Below are positions 9,130 through 16,584 of a DNA stretch of 64,000 nt, in pieces (position 1 is the stretch's first letter; each line of letters opens with the position of its first letter). The notes beneath the pieces were generated by a model that did no database searches, was not told the DNA's origin, and saw only the letters and a list, made by a program, of their open reading frames with translations. The stretch is from Clostridium sp. HBUAS56010 (GTDB lineage: Bacteria > Bacillota > Clostridia > Lachnospirales > Lachnospiraceae), in assembly GCF_007115105.1 (NCBI RefSeq), contig NZ_SULJ01000010.1:82827-146826 (forward strand), in the 5' to 3' direction. The translations under genes and the position numbers were made by a program.

Positions 9130-9158
9130 AGTATAACTGGAACCTCTAAGCCATACAA
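9130..9158 (-). promoter_or_regulatory. Sigma-70 promoter of the enolase-ABC-GH43 operon
   Basis: Minus strand TTGTAT, 17-nt spacer, TATACT, about 50 nt upstream of the enolase-family start codon. No GG-N10-GC sigma-54 element is seen in this gap although the adjacent regulator belongs to a sigma-54 activator family. Confidence 0.7.
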
Positions 9159-9176
9159 TTGACAGAATCACCTAGA

Positions 9177-9212
9177 AAAGGCATGCACAATTTACATATT
9201 ATGCACGCCTTT
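9177..9212 (-). terminator. Terminator after the PrpR-like regulator
   Basis: A 15-bp stem whose two imperfect positions are G-U pairs when read on the minus strand but A-C mismatches on the plus strand, followed on the minus side by TTTTCT. This polarity shows it ends minus-strand transcripts from the regulator gene. Confidence 0.65.
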
Positions 9213-9287
9213 CATTTATCACTGTATTTCTTTCATTTAATCCTCAATCCCTTTCAAAACTATTTCATTTTGAAATAATACAGCCGT

Positions 9288-11222
9288 TTATTCTACATCA
9301 ATCCCATATTTCTTCATTTTTCGCCAAAGTGTGGTTGTACTGATATCCAGTTCCTTTGCACTTAAGGTACGATTTCCGTTATACTTCTTTAAAACCGCCT
9401 TTAACCGGAGTCGTTCCGGGTTTTCTTCTGTCACCGGCATCCTGTTTTCTTCCAGTTCCTGTTCTTCCAATGTGGATTCGTAGATGCTGGTATCCCTGTG
9501 ATAAAGTTCATCCAACAAATCTCTGACATACTCCTCAGTAATTGATCTTTTTCCCACTGTCAGAATCATCCGCTCACAAAACGCCTCAAGCTGAATGCTG
9601 TTTCCCTCCCAGGGATACTCAAGGAGCACCCGCCTTGCTCCCGCCGTCATAACATGATACCGGCTGTACTGTTCCATGTATTTATGGGTAAAAAGGGTTA
9701 AAAGATATTCTACGTCTTCTCTTCTGTCTTTTAGATTGGGAATCTTGAGTTTTAAGGACTTAAAGGTAAAATAAAGATCAGAACGGAACTGGTACTTCCT
9801 GCGCAGTGCTGTTAAGTTCTTGGCTGTACAGGCAATAATCCGGGTATCAATCATCTGGGTATCCTCAATCCGGCTGCTTCTCATAAGCCTTCTGGTTCGG
9901 ATTACCCGTGCCAGATTATACTGAGTTGGCAGGGTCAGCTTATCCACGCTTTGAATCACAAGGGTCCCGTGATTGGCTTCTGCAATGGCACCTGATTCCT
10001 GCTTCCCCCCTTCCTCTCCCATCGTTCCAAACAGGGTGCGCATCTGCTGATCCTGGGATAATCCCGCCATATTAATCATAATAAACGGTCCGTTTTTTCT
10101 CATACTGTAATTATGTATTCCCTGTGTGATTGCTTCCAGCTCTGGTCCTGATATGGCTTCAATCAGCATGGGGCTGGAAGACTGGGCATATAATTTTGCC
10201 AGTTCCACCACCTTCCTCATGTCTTTTAAATTCTTGCTGATGTCATCAAAGGTTCCGTAAGCTACATATCCTCGTAAATACTGCTCCTTCATCACTGCCT
10301 TATCGTTCATATCCATCCGCTTTAAGCGGCTACAGGAGATAATCGCCCCATCTACCCGTTTCCCCACCACAATGGGTTCCATGGATACCACAACCGACTG
10401 ATCCTGCAAAGTAAGAAAGGTGGAGTAGTTATCCATATTTCCTGCCAGAATCTGATTCAGCTTTTCTTCATCCAGTCCATGTAAAAACTGTTTCACCGGC
10501 TTTCCCATGCACTCTTCGGTTTTACAGCCCAGAATCTGCTCCATGGCACGGTTTAAAACCAGAATCTTTCCTGTTACACTCACCTTAATGATTCCATTAA
10601 AGGCACTGTCAAGAACCGTAGAAAACTGGGCATAGTTATGCTGTTCAATCTCTGCCATATAGTAAAGAGACTCTGCATTGCCAAGCGCCACCCGCAGTGC
10701 TTCTCCTGTTGAGGACATGTAAATTCCCGGAATTCCCATCTGATACGCCCCGTCAAGAGCCGCAGTTCCTCCAATAATAATATCCAGATTATCGTTCCTG
10801 GCCCTTTCTATGCTGGTTCTCCATTCTTTAAAATCCTTTAGAATATATCTCCTTAAATCCACATGATACAACTGGTTGAAATATGTGGTATCACTAAGCA
10901 TATGTCCCCACCCGAAGATACCGATTCTTGGACAGTCTTTCCCCACAATATCCTTGGCGCGGTTCACCAAAAGTCCCAGCTCCTGTGCCGTCATTACAAC
11001 TTCTGCCACTGCAACATTAGTATGCCGTTTAATTTCTGCCGCCTGCCGCCCTCTGGCAATAATAATATTGACCCCTTCCGATATCGCCTTTTGGGCTTCC
11101 GTTACCGCATCTTCCGTTGTTATCTTTTTAACAATCAAAACATGATTTTCTTTCTCTTTCAATATCTGTTTTGCCTGTTCATACATCTCATCACTGGGAA
11201 CAAATATTGCAATCCCTGACAT
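9288..11222 (-). CDS. PrpR-N / PAS / degenerate AAA+ / Fis-type transcriptional regulator
   Basis: A 644-aa regulator built like sigma-54 activators of the PrpR group. Residues 1-195 are the PrpR-type sensor (substrate-binding-like), 200-300 a PAS domain (FSTVLDSAFNGIIKVSVTG), 320-560 an AAA+ fold, and 600-640 a Fis-type helix-turn-helix (LSAKELDISTTTLWRKM). The AAA+ part is decayed: the Walker A site reads EAISGPELEA (354-364) with no GxGK lysine, Walker B reads TLVIQSVD (420-427) instead of TLFLDE, and no GAFTGA loop follows FGTMGEEGGKQ. It is therefore unlikely to hydrolyse ATP or remodel sigma-54. It probably senses a carboxylate intermediate and regulates the flanking operon as a conventional DNA-binding factor (inference). 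Confidence 0.88.
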   Translation of the reverse strand: MSGIAIFVPSDEMYEQAKQILKEKENHVLIVKKITTEDAVTEAQKAISEGVNIIIARGRQAAEIKRHTNVAVAEVVMTAQELGLLVNRAKDIVGKDCPRIGIFGWGHMLSDTTYFNQLYHVDLRRYILKDFKEWRTSIERARNDNLDIIIGGTAALDGAYQMGIPGIYMSSTGEALRVALGNAESLYYMAEIEQHNYAQFSTVLDSAFNGIIKVSVTGKILVLNRAMEQILGCKTEECMGKPVKQFLHGLDEEKLNQILAGNMDNYSTFLTLQDQSVVVSMEPIVVGKRVDGAIISCSRLKRMDMNDKAVMKEQYLRGYVAYGTFDDISKNLKDMRKVVELAKLYAQSSSPMLIEAISGPELEAITQGIHNYSMRKNGPFIMINMAGLSQDQQMRTLFGTMGEEGGKQESGAIAEANHGTLVIQSVDKLTLPTQYNLARVIRTRRLMRSSRIEDTQMIDTRIIACTAKNLTALRRKYQFRSDLYFTFKSLKLKIPNLKDRREDVEYLLTLFTHKYMEQYSRYHVMTAGARRVLLEYPWEGNSIQLEAFCERMILTVGKRSITEEYVRDLLDELYHRDTSIYESTLEEQELEENRMPVTEENPERLRLKAVLKKYNGNRTLSAKELDISTTTLWRKMKKYGIDVE

Positions 11223-11235
11223 CTTCTACCTCCTT

Positions 11236-12099
11236 TTATGATACAACCAGATCTGTCCCCTTTGCCTCATCCTCAATCATGGTATCAAACCGGTTCTTAA
11301 CAAAATCCAGATACCGCTTCCATTCGGCTGGATCAATAAACGGATTTGGCTCTCCTGGATGATCAAGCATAAACTGACGTTTCTCTAATGTCCTGTTATG
11401 TCCCGTATGATTCCCCAGCATTATGTCCACTGGTTCCTCATACACCTTTTGAAGACCTTTTATAAAATCCTCCCGGCAATGTTCCCTGTGATATTTCTCT
11501 ATAAACGGGCGGCACATGGTATTCATCCCCGCCCCGCCATGCATTCCTGCAATCAGGCGTTTTCCCTGTTCTTCTATTTCCGTAAAAAAGGAGATAACTC
11601 CATCGGAATGTCCAGGTGTAGAAACGATTCGCACACTGGTATTTCCTAACGTAATCACGTCCTGGTCCTTTAACACCTCGTCCGGTTCAAATGGTCCAAA
11701 AAACCGACAACCACTGCCTTCTGAAAGTGCCAGTTCCGGCATTTCCCGAAACATCCGCACATCCCCCTCTCCCAAATAGGTTCTGGCGCCAGAAAGTTCC
11801 TTAAGAAGAGCCGTTCCTCCAAAATGATCAAAATGCCCATGAGTATGTACAATACAGCGAATATCTTTTGGCTGAAACCCCAGTTCCCAGATGGACTGAA
11901 CCAGCATGGCGGCTGTGGTTGGATAAGTCGTGTCAATGAGCATCAGCCCGTCTCCTGTGTCAATCAAATGAGAGCCGACACTTTTATTTCCAACAAAATA
12001 AAGATTTCCATAGATGCGAAACGGTTCTACCCGGTATCGTTCCGGATGGCAGTAAAAATCTGCTCTGGCATTTACATCAAATTCATACTTTGATCTCAT
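11236..12099 (-). CDS. Metallo-beta-lactamase-fold hydrolase
   Basis: A 287-aa MBL-fold enzyme with the metal site H85-T-H87-G-H89-F-D91-H92 and a downstream STPGHSDG histidine motif, so it should bind two zinc or iron ions. Such proteins hydrolyse lactones, thioesters, phosphoesters or beta-lactams. It has no signal peptide. Its ATG overlaps the amidohydrolase stop codon (ATGA), so the two are coupled, and the PrpR-like regulator follows 13 nt later. In this setting a lactonase step in sugar-acid breakdown is a reasonable guess, not a demonstrated role. Confidence 0.85.
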   Translation of the reverse strand: MRSKYEFDVNARADFYCHPERYRVEPFRIYGNLYFVGNKSVGSHLIDTGDGLMLIDTTYPTTAAMLVQSIWELGFQPKDIRCIVHTHGHFDHFGGTALLKELSGARTYLGEGDVRMFREMPELALSEGSGCRFFGPFEPDEVLKDQDVITLGNTSVRIVSTPGHSDGVISFFTEIEEQGKRLIAGMHGGAGMNTMCRPFIEKYHREHCREDFIKGLQKVYEEPVDIMLGNHTGHNRTLEKRQFMLDHPGEPNPFIDPAEWKRYLDFVKNRFDTMIEDEAKGTDLVVS

Positions 12100-13025
12100 G
12101 TTCTTTTACTCCTTTTTTTGAAAAATAATTGATCTGCTGTATCATAGAATACCATCTGCTTTTCTTTTTCCGTAAATACGGCACTCTCCATCATGTAACT
12201 TATATAGTTCCCATAGGTTTCTTTTTTCAGTGCAGAGGGCAGGTCTGTTCCAAAAATCATCCGGTCTGCTCCCACAATCTCTTTTCCAATGCTTAAATAA
12301 GAACGGGCATTTTCATAAGGATATTGATCTGGTCCGCAATTGTGGGGCACCGATGACAGATCAAACCACACATTAGGAAGGGTCAAAAGTCCCAGCCCCC
12401 TCTTTAGCTCTTCCTCCTGAGTCATGTTTGCCGCCAGAAGATGGCAGACCACAAATTTCAAATGTGGATGCCTCAGCACTGCCCGCCGCAAAGCCTCCAC
12501 CTGCCAGCTCTCGCTGCCGCATTTCCCAATATCAATGACAAATACAAGCCCCTTTTCATCTGCATAGGAATAAGCCTCCTCCATCATCTCCCCATCCAGA
12601 GAAAATGTATGGTGATTGCTCATAAGACCGGAACCTGTGCTCACTTCAAATTTTACAATCTTAAACCCCAGGTCTTCAAATAAATATCTGCAGATGTCCG
12701 CCTTTTTTCTGGAAAACGGATCATAGGAAGCCGCTCCTGCAAACCGATCCGGATACTGTCTGACCGCTTCATAGGTATACAGATTTTGAAACCCATAATA
12801 ATTTCCCTGCAGTAAAACCGCCTTTTCCACCTGATTCTCATCCATAATGCGCAGCACCTGTTCTGCTGTAACCTGCTCTCCTCCAAACTGGGCTGGTATC
12901 ATCTGAGACACAATCTCTCCATTTGCATAAATGGCATCCCCATTCCCACAAAAACGCAGTTCTCCCCCTGCACCCGTACCAGCAATGCACTGCACCAGAT
13001 GCACATGACTGTCAATAATCTTCAT
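12096..13025 (-). CDS. Amidohydrolase-family (TIM-barrel) metal-dependent hydrolase
   Basis: A 309-aa amidohydrolase_2-type protein. It opens with DSHVH (D5, H7, H9), the first metal-binding motif, and has later barrel histidines (VVCHLLAANM) and the strand-8 aspartate in IFGTDLPS. The family includes lactonases, decarboxylases such as ACMSD, and LigI-type hydrolases. It is the first gene of the unit that also holds the MBL hydrolase and the PrpR-like regulator, behind a sigma-70 promoter at 13065-13093 and an AAAAAGGAGACGGT ribosome site. Two hydrolases of different folds in one operon with an acid-sugar enzyme suggest a pathway with two ring-opening or ester steps. Confidence 0.85.
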   Translation of the reverse strand: MKIIDSHVHLVQCIAGTGAGGELRFCGNGDAIYANGEIVSQMIPAQFGGEQVTAEQVLRIMDENQVEKAVLLQGNYYGFQNLYTYEAVRQYPDRFAGAASYDPFSRKKADICRYLFEDLGFKIVKFEVSTGSGLMSNHHTFSLDGEMMEEAYSYADEKGLVFVIDIGKCGSESWQVEALRRAVLRHPHLKFVVCHLLAANMTQEEELKRGLGLLTLPNVWFDLSSVPHNCGPDQYPYENARSYLSIGKEIVGADRMIFGTDLPSALKKETYGNYISYMMESAVFTEKEKQMVFYDTADQLFFKKRSKRT

Positions 13026-13064
13026 ACCGTCTCCTTTTTGATTGTGAATTTTGTATTTGCTTTT

Positions 13065-13093
13065 ATTATGGTATATGGAAAGGAAAATTTCAA
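13065..13093 (-). promoter_or_regulatory. Sigma-70 promoter of the amidohydrolase-MBL-regulator operon
   Basis: Minus strand TTGAAA, 17-nt spacer, CATAAT, about 40 nt upstream of the amidohydrolase start. Confidence 0.65.
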
Positions 13094-13192
13094 CCAGGAG
13101 ATTTTTAACACTTCCATTTAAGCTTTGCTAATATGATAAATTAATCCGTTTTTTCAACGTATTTGTACTATAGAAAAACTTTCCATAAATAT

Positions 13193-13221
13193 TTGTAATC
13201 CTTAATGCCATATGTTATGAT
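13193..13221 (+). promoter_or_regulatory. Sigma-70 promoter of the YHYH-protein gene
   Basis: TTGTAA, 17-nt spacer, TATGAT, 31 nt upstream of the ATG at 13253, which is preceded by CAGGGGGAATTT. Confidence 0.65.
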
Positions 13222-13252
13222 TAAGAAAAATTGATACAGGGGGAATTTATTT

Positions 13253-13861
13253 ATGAGAGAGAAAGTTTCTAAGAAACTACGAAGAAATGGTGCAAAGCGG
13301 CTACGCCAACTACTCCTTCTTTTTGCTGCAATTTTAACAATCGGCTATGCCGAGACAAGATATGCCGGCGGCATCATTGTTGCCCAGGCACATTCCGGAC
13401 GCACCGATGCCCAGGGCGGTCATCATGATTACAAAAATAAAAGCGGTTTGGGAAGCTACCATTATCATCACGGCTACCCAGCCCATTTACATCCAAACGG
13501 CGTATGCCCTTACAACAATGTAAACCCATCCTCTTCTTCCAGCCGCAGTACCACTCCGGCACCCCAAAAAGTTGTAAATCCAGCATTAAACCAGGCCGAT
13601 TACAAACTTGTCTTCGATGCATCGTTCTATTATGACAACAATCAGGACTTGCAGTCGGCAATTGGAAATGATCCACAAAAGCTTCTTGAACATTTTGTAT
13701 CAAACGGTATGGCAGAAGGAAGAAAAGCCTCCAGCAACTTTGATGCTGCAAAATATAAAGAGAATAATTCTGATCTGGCAGCACTCTATGGCGATGATAT
13801 GAAAAAGTATTACGAACATTTCATAAGCAACGGTTATAATGAAAACAGAATTCATAATTAA
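13253..13861 (+). CDS. Secreted YHYH-domain protein with two C-terminal repeats
   Basis: A 202-aa exported protein. A basic N-terminus (KVSKKLRRNGAKR) and hydrophobic stretch LLLLFAAILTIGYA form a signal peptide or anchor. Residues 45-85 carry the YHYH-type motif (SGRTDAQGGHHDY, then GSYHYHHGYPAHLHPNGVC), dense in histidines and likely to bind metal. After a Ser/Thr/Pro linker come two copies of a ~40-residue repeat (FDASFYYDNNQDL..HFVSNGMAEGR and FDAAKYKENNSDL..HFISNGYNENR), a pattern seen in surface proteins of Lachnospiraceae. The biochemical role is unknown. It is a single-gene unit with its own promoter and terminator. Confidence 0.8.
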   Translation: MREKVSKKLRRNGAKRLRQLLLLFAAILTIGYAETRYAGGIIVAQAHSGRTDAQGGHHDYKNKSGLGSYHYHHGYPAHLHPNGVCPYNNVNPSSSSSRSTTPAPQKVVNPALNQADYKLVFDASFYYDNNQDLQSAIGNDPQKLLEHFVSNGMAEGRKASSNFDAAKYKENNSDLAALYGDDMKKYYEHFISNGYNENRIHN

Positions 13862-13873
13862 AAACACATAAAT

Positions 13874-13937
13874 AAAAAAAAGTCCTAATGTTCCATTTTG
13901 AATCTTTACTCTCAATGGGACATTAGGACTTTTTTTA
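13874..13937 (+). terminator. Terminator of the YHYH-protein gene
   Basis: Arms AGTCCTAATGTTCCATT and AATGGGACATTAGGACT (17 bp, one U-G pair that forms only in plus-strand RNA) around a 16-nt loop, then seven T residues. Confidence 0.85.
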
Positions 13938-14068
13938 TATGTACTTATAGGAAACTAAATACATTATTATTCGTTTTTTTCTTACAGACTATATTGGTCT
14001 GTTTACGGAATTCTCTATAGGAATTGAGCAGGAGGGCAATTTAATGAATCAGCCTATTCATTTCCATG

Positions 14069-14102
14069 AAAAAAGACCCCACATTCTCATGTGAAGTCTT
14101 TC
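14069..14102 (-). terminator. Terminator of the rpsF-ssb-rpsR operon
   Basis: Minus strand AAGACTTCACAT, loop GAGA, ATGTGGGGTCTT, then a run of T. The two imperfect positions are G-U pairs in minus-strand RNA. Between this and the YHYH terminator (13938-14068) I see no gene. Confidence 0.8.
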
Positions 14103-14153
14103 TATATCACGAAACTCTCTTACCCAACTAACAAACCCTTATAAAATAAGGAT

Positions 14154-14420
14154 TTATTCCATTGTATAAGGCATAAGAGCGATATGTCTTGCTCTCTTAA
14201 TAGCAACAGTAAGTGCTCTCTGATGCTTTGCACAGTTGCCAGTGATACGTCTGGGAAGGATTTTTCCTCTCTCAGATACATATCTTTTTAATTTATTTGC
14301 ATCTTTAAAATCAATAACGCCGTTCTTCTCTCCACAGAATACGCAAACTTTCTTTCTTCTGCGCATTCCGCCTCTTCTGAACTTAGCGCCATCAGCTTTA
14401 TCATTCTTGTTAAATGCCAT
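14154..14420 (-). CDS. rpsR: Small ribosomal subunit protein bS18
   Basis: An 88-aa ribosomal protein that pairs with bS6 on the 30S platform. The S18 core is clear: [19 protein letters not shown], then [23 protein letters not shown] and [13 protein letters not shown]. It keeps cysteines C26, C29 and C63 of the C+ (zinc-type) form. Third gene of the classic rpsF-ssb-rpsR order, 21 nt after ssb, with AGGAGGTAGCACC before the ATG. Confidence 0.98.
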   Translation of the reverse strand: MAFNKNDKADGAKFRRGGMRRRKKVCVFCGEKNGVIDFKDANKLKRYVSERGKILPRRITGNCAKHQRALTVAIKRARHIALMPYTME

Positions 14421-14441
14421 TGGTGCTACCTCCTATTCGAT

Positions 14442-14894
14442 TTAGTTGAATGGAAGTCCTTCGTCTTCGACTCCATCCGGGATATTCATGAATCCATCGC
14501 CAATTGCGCTGGAAGGTGCTGGTCTGGAAGTTGGCTGATAACTACCGCCTTCTCCGGAAGCACTTCCCTTGCTGTCGGCAAATTCCTGATCATCTACTAT
14601 AACATCTGTTGTGTAAACTTTTATGCCGTCTTTATTCGTATAACTTCCAGTCTGGATCCTTCCGGAAATCAGTACTCTCATACCCTGGCGGAAATACTTT
14701 TCCGCAAATTCGCCAGCCCTGTCAAATGCAACACAGTTGATAAAATCTGCAGTCTGTTCGTTACCGTCCTGGTTTCTGCGGCCTCTGCGGTCAACAGCAA
14801 GAGTATATCTTGCAATTGCCATAGCACGCTCACCTTGGGAATATCTTACTTCTGGATCACGGGTTAATCTGCCCATAAGGATTACTCTGTTCAT
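14442..14894 (-). CDS. ssb: Single-stranded DNA-binding protein
   Basis: A 150-aa SSB that coats single-stranded DNA in replication and repair. The OB-fold spans residues 1-105 (MNRVILMGRLTRDPEVRYSQ, FINCVAFDRAGEFAEKYFRQ, VLISGRIQTGSYTNKDG). A Gly/Ser/Pro-rich linker leads to the acidic tip DGVEDEGLPFN, which recruits partner proteins; it is a variant of the DDDIPF type tail. It sits between rpsF and rpsR, as in most Firmicutes. Confidence 0.98.
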   Translation of the reverse strand: MNRVILMGRLTRDPEVRYSQGERAMAIARYTLAVDRRGRRNQDGNEQTADFINCVAFDRAGEFAEKYFRQGMRVLISGRIQTGSYTNKDGIKVYTTDVIVDDQEFADSKGSASGEGGSYQPTSRPAPSSAIGDGFMNIPDGVEDEGLPFN

Positions 14895-14916
14895 ACGATC
14901 ACACTTTCTTTATCGA

Positions 14917-15204
14917 TTATGCCTCTTGTCTTACGCATAAGTATCTGATAACCGGCTCCATAATACGAACGTTTTCTTCTAACTCGTTCGGAGTTGTGGA
15001 TTCGCCATCAAATTTGATGAAGTAGTAAAATCCTTCTTTCATTTTCTGAATTTCGTAAGCTAATCTCTTCTTACCCCATTCATCAATGTTAGTTACAGCT
15101 CCGCCGAAACGAGTAATATAACCCGTAACTTTTTCAATGGCTGCTGCTCTCTCTTCATCTTCGAGCTTTGCGTTAAGAACAACGGCTAACTCATATTTGT
15201 TCAT
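14917..15204 (-). CDS. rpsF: Small ribosomal subunit protein bS6
   Basis: A 95-aa ribosomal protein (MNKYELAVVLNAKLEDEERAA to the C-terminal VMIRYLCVRQ-like end), bS18's partner. The start is the ATG at 15204 behind AAGGAGGTAAAAAGC; a longer in-frame extension to 15255 would cover the leader hairpin and is rejected. First gene of the operon, expressed from tandem promoters at 15280-15321. Confidence 0.97.
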   Translation of the reverse strand: MNKYELAVVLNAKLEDEERAAAIEKVTGYITRFGGAVTNIDEWGKKRLAYEIQKMKEGFYYFIKFDGESTTPNELEENVRIMEPVIRYLCVRQEA

Positions 15205-15216
15205 GCTTTTTACCTC

Positions 15217-15256
15217 CTTGTGGTCTCTGGCCCCTGCTTTCAGTTTCAGGAGCAAG
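15217..15256 (-). promoter_or_regulatory. Candidate bS6:bS18 autoregulatory leader structure
   Basis: In the short rpsF leader the minus strand can fold as CTTG..GCTCCTG-aaactgaaag-CAGGGGC..CAAG, ending right at the ribosome binding site. Bacterial rpsF leaders often carry a hairpin bound by S6:S18. I cannot confirm the conserved CCG contact here, so this is a position-based inference. Confidence 0.4.
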
Positions 15257-15279
15257 GATTCTATATGTCACGAGATAAT

Positions 15280-15321
15280 ATTATACCGGAAATATTATAT
15301 AAAAGCAAGTCCTTTTGTCAA
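15280..15321 (-). promoter_or_regulatory. Tandem overlapping promoters of rpsF-ssb-rpsR
   Basis: Minus strand holds TTGACA-16 nt-TATAAT (15294-15321) and, overlapping it, TTGCTT-17 nt-TATAAT (15280-15308). Both have a consensus -10, fitting strong constitutive ribosomal expression. Confidence 0.8.
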
Positions 15322-15353
15322 TTTCCAGTGTATTTTCCGTGACTTTCTGGATT

Positions 15354-15551
15354 TTATGTCTTGGGAGTCCCGTCATGTGCTTTCAGACCTCTGGTATTTT
15401 TTTCTACCATCTTTCTTGACACCATCACCTGGTGTCCGCAGCCCATGCACTTTAGCCGGAAATCCGCACCAACTCTTAATATCTCCCATTCCTGACTTCC
15501 GCAGGGATGCTGCTTTTTCAGCTTTACAATATCTCCAACTTCGTATGCCAT
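15354..15551 (-). CDS. DUF951 family small protein
   Basis: A 65-aa protein matching the DUF951 family: MAYEVGDIVKLKKQHPCGSQEWEILRVG-type opening, then KCMGCGHQVMVSRKMVEK. The single CxxC pair (MGCGH) plus the HPCG motif suggest a small zinc or nucleic-acid-binding fold. In Firmicutes the gene is commonly found beside rpsF, as here. Function unknown. Confidence 0.9.
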   Translation of the reverse strand: MAYEVGDIVKLKKQHPCGSQEWEILRVGADFRLKCMGCGHQVMVSRKMVEKNTRGLKAHDGTPKT

Positions 15552-15591
15552 ATCAATACCTGCCTGTTCATCAGACCGCCCCCATGTCTGA

Positions 15592-16584
15592 TCATTTTAA
15601 AATTTCATCTATCTCGTTCAACTCTTCCGCGGAAAATACTGTATTTTCCAGGCATGCCACATTATCTTTCAATTGCTTTACGCTGCTGGCTCCCACAAGA
15701 ACGGAAGTTACTGCTTCTTCCCGAAGCACCCAGGCAAGAGCCATCTGAGCAAGAGTCTGACCTCTCTTTCCTGCCAGATCATTCAGCTTCCTTGCACGTT
15801 TAAGGTTCTCCGCAGAAAGGTAACGGCCACCTACAGAAGTACCTGTTCTGGCTGCCCTGGAGTCTTCTGGAATGCCATGCAGATAACGGTCTGTCAGCGC
15901 TCCCTGTGCAAGAGGACTGTAGCAGATACAGCCTGTTCCACTCTCCAGCAATTCAGCAAAAAGACCATTCTCCGGCTCACGCTCAAACATGTTATAACGG
16001 GGCTGGGCAATAAGGCAGGGGATCTTGCTGTCTTTTAAAACAGAAATGGCTGTTTTTGCCTCTTGTGCACTATAATTGGAGATTCCCACATAGAGTGCTT
16101 TTCCCTGTCTCACGATGTCAGCAAGTGCCTCCATGGTTTCCTCAATTGGTGTCTCAGTATCCGGTCTGTGGTGATAGAAGACATCCACATACTCAAGTCC
16201 CATTCGTTTCAGACTCTGATCCAGGCTCGCCATCAGATACTTTCTGGAACCCCAGTTTCCATAAGGTCCTGGCCACATATCAAAACCTGCCTTAGTAGAA
16301 ATAAACAGCTCATCCCGGTATTTTCCCAGATCGCTCTTTAACACGGCTCCAAAATTCTCTTCTGCTTTTCCAACTGCCGGAGAACCATAATTATTAGCCA
16401 GATCAAAATGGGTAATTCCCATGTCAAAGGCACCCAGCAGAATCTCCCGCTGTGCGGATAATGGTTTTTCCAAACCAAAATTCTGCCATAATCCCAACGA
16501 AACCCTGGGAAGCAGAACCCCGCTTCTTCCACAGCGTTTGTACTTCATCTCATCATATCTTTCTTTTACCGCCTCATACATCAT
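15592..16584 (-). CDS. Aldo/keto reductase (YghZ / Kv-beta type)
   Basis: A 330-aa NADPH-dependent reductase with a TIM barrel. It shows the opening MKYKRCGRSGVLLPRVSLGLW, the catalytic Asp-Tyr region (HFDLANNYGSP), the lysine strand (FISTKAG), catalytic histidine in YVDVFYHHRPD and the cofactor loop near SVLVGASSVKQL. YghZ relatives reduce methylglyoxal and other aldehydes. It overlaps the sirtuin gene by 4 nt, so the two are translated together. Substrate is not predictable. Confidence 0.92.
   Translation of the reverse strand: MMYEAVKERYDEMKYKRCGRSGVLLPRVSLGLWQNFGLEKPLSAQREILLGAFDMGITHFDLANNYGSPAVGKAEENFGAVLKSDLGKYRDELFISTKAGFDMWPGPYGNWGSRKYLMASLDQSLKRMGLEYVDVFYHHRPDTETPIEETMEALADIVRQGKALYVGISNYSAQEAKTAISVLKDSKIPCLIAQPRYNMFEREPENGLFAELLESGTGCICYSPLAQGALTDRYLHGIPEDSRAARTGTSVGGRYLSAENLKRARKLNDLAGKRGQTLAQMALAWVLREEAVTSVLVGASSVKQLKDNVACLENTVFSAEELNEIDEILK

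Noticed and set aside
9082..9287. Sigma-54 promoter for the enolase operon
   Set aside because: Searched for GG-N10-GC with TGGCAC/TTGCA context because of the PrpR-like regulator; only a sigma-70-type promoter was found.
11171..11362. Small plus-strand frames opposite the PrpR-like and MBL genes
   Set aside because: Antisense shadows without ribosome sites.
15137..15748. 203-codon plus-strand frame across rpsF, DUF951 and the aldo/keto reductase
   Set aside because: Runs antisense through three recognised genes and the rpsF promoters; no motif.
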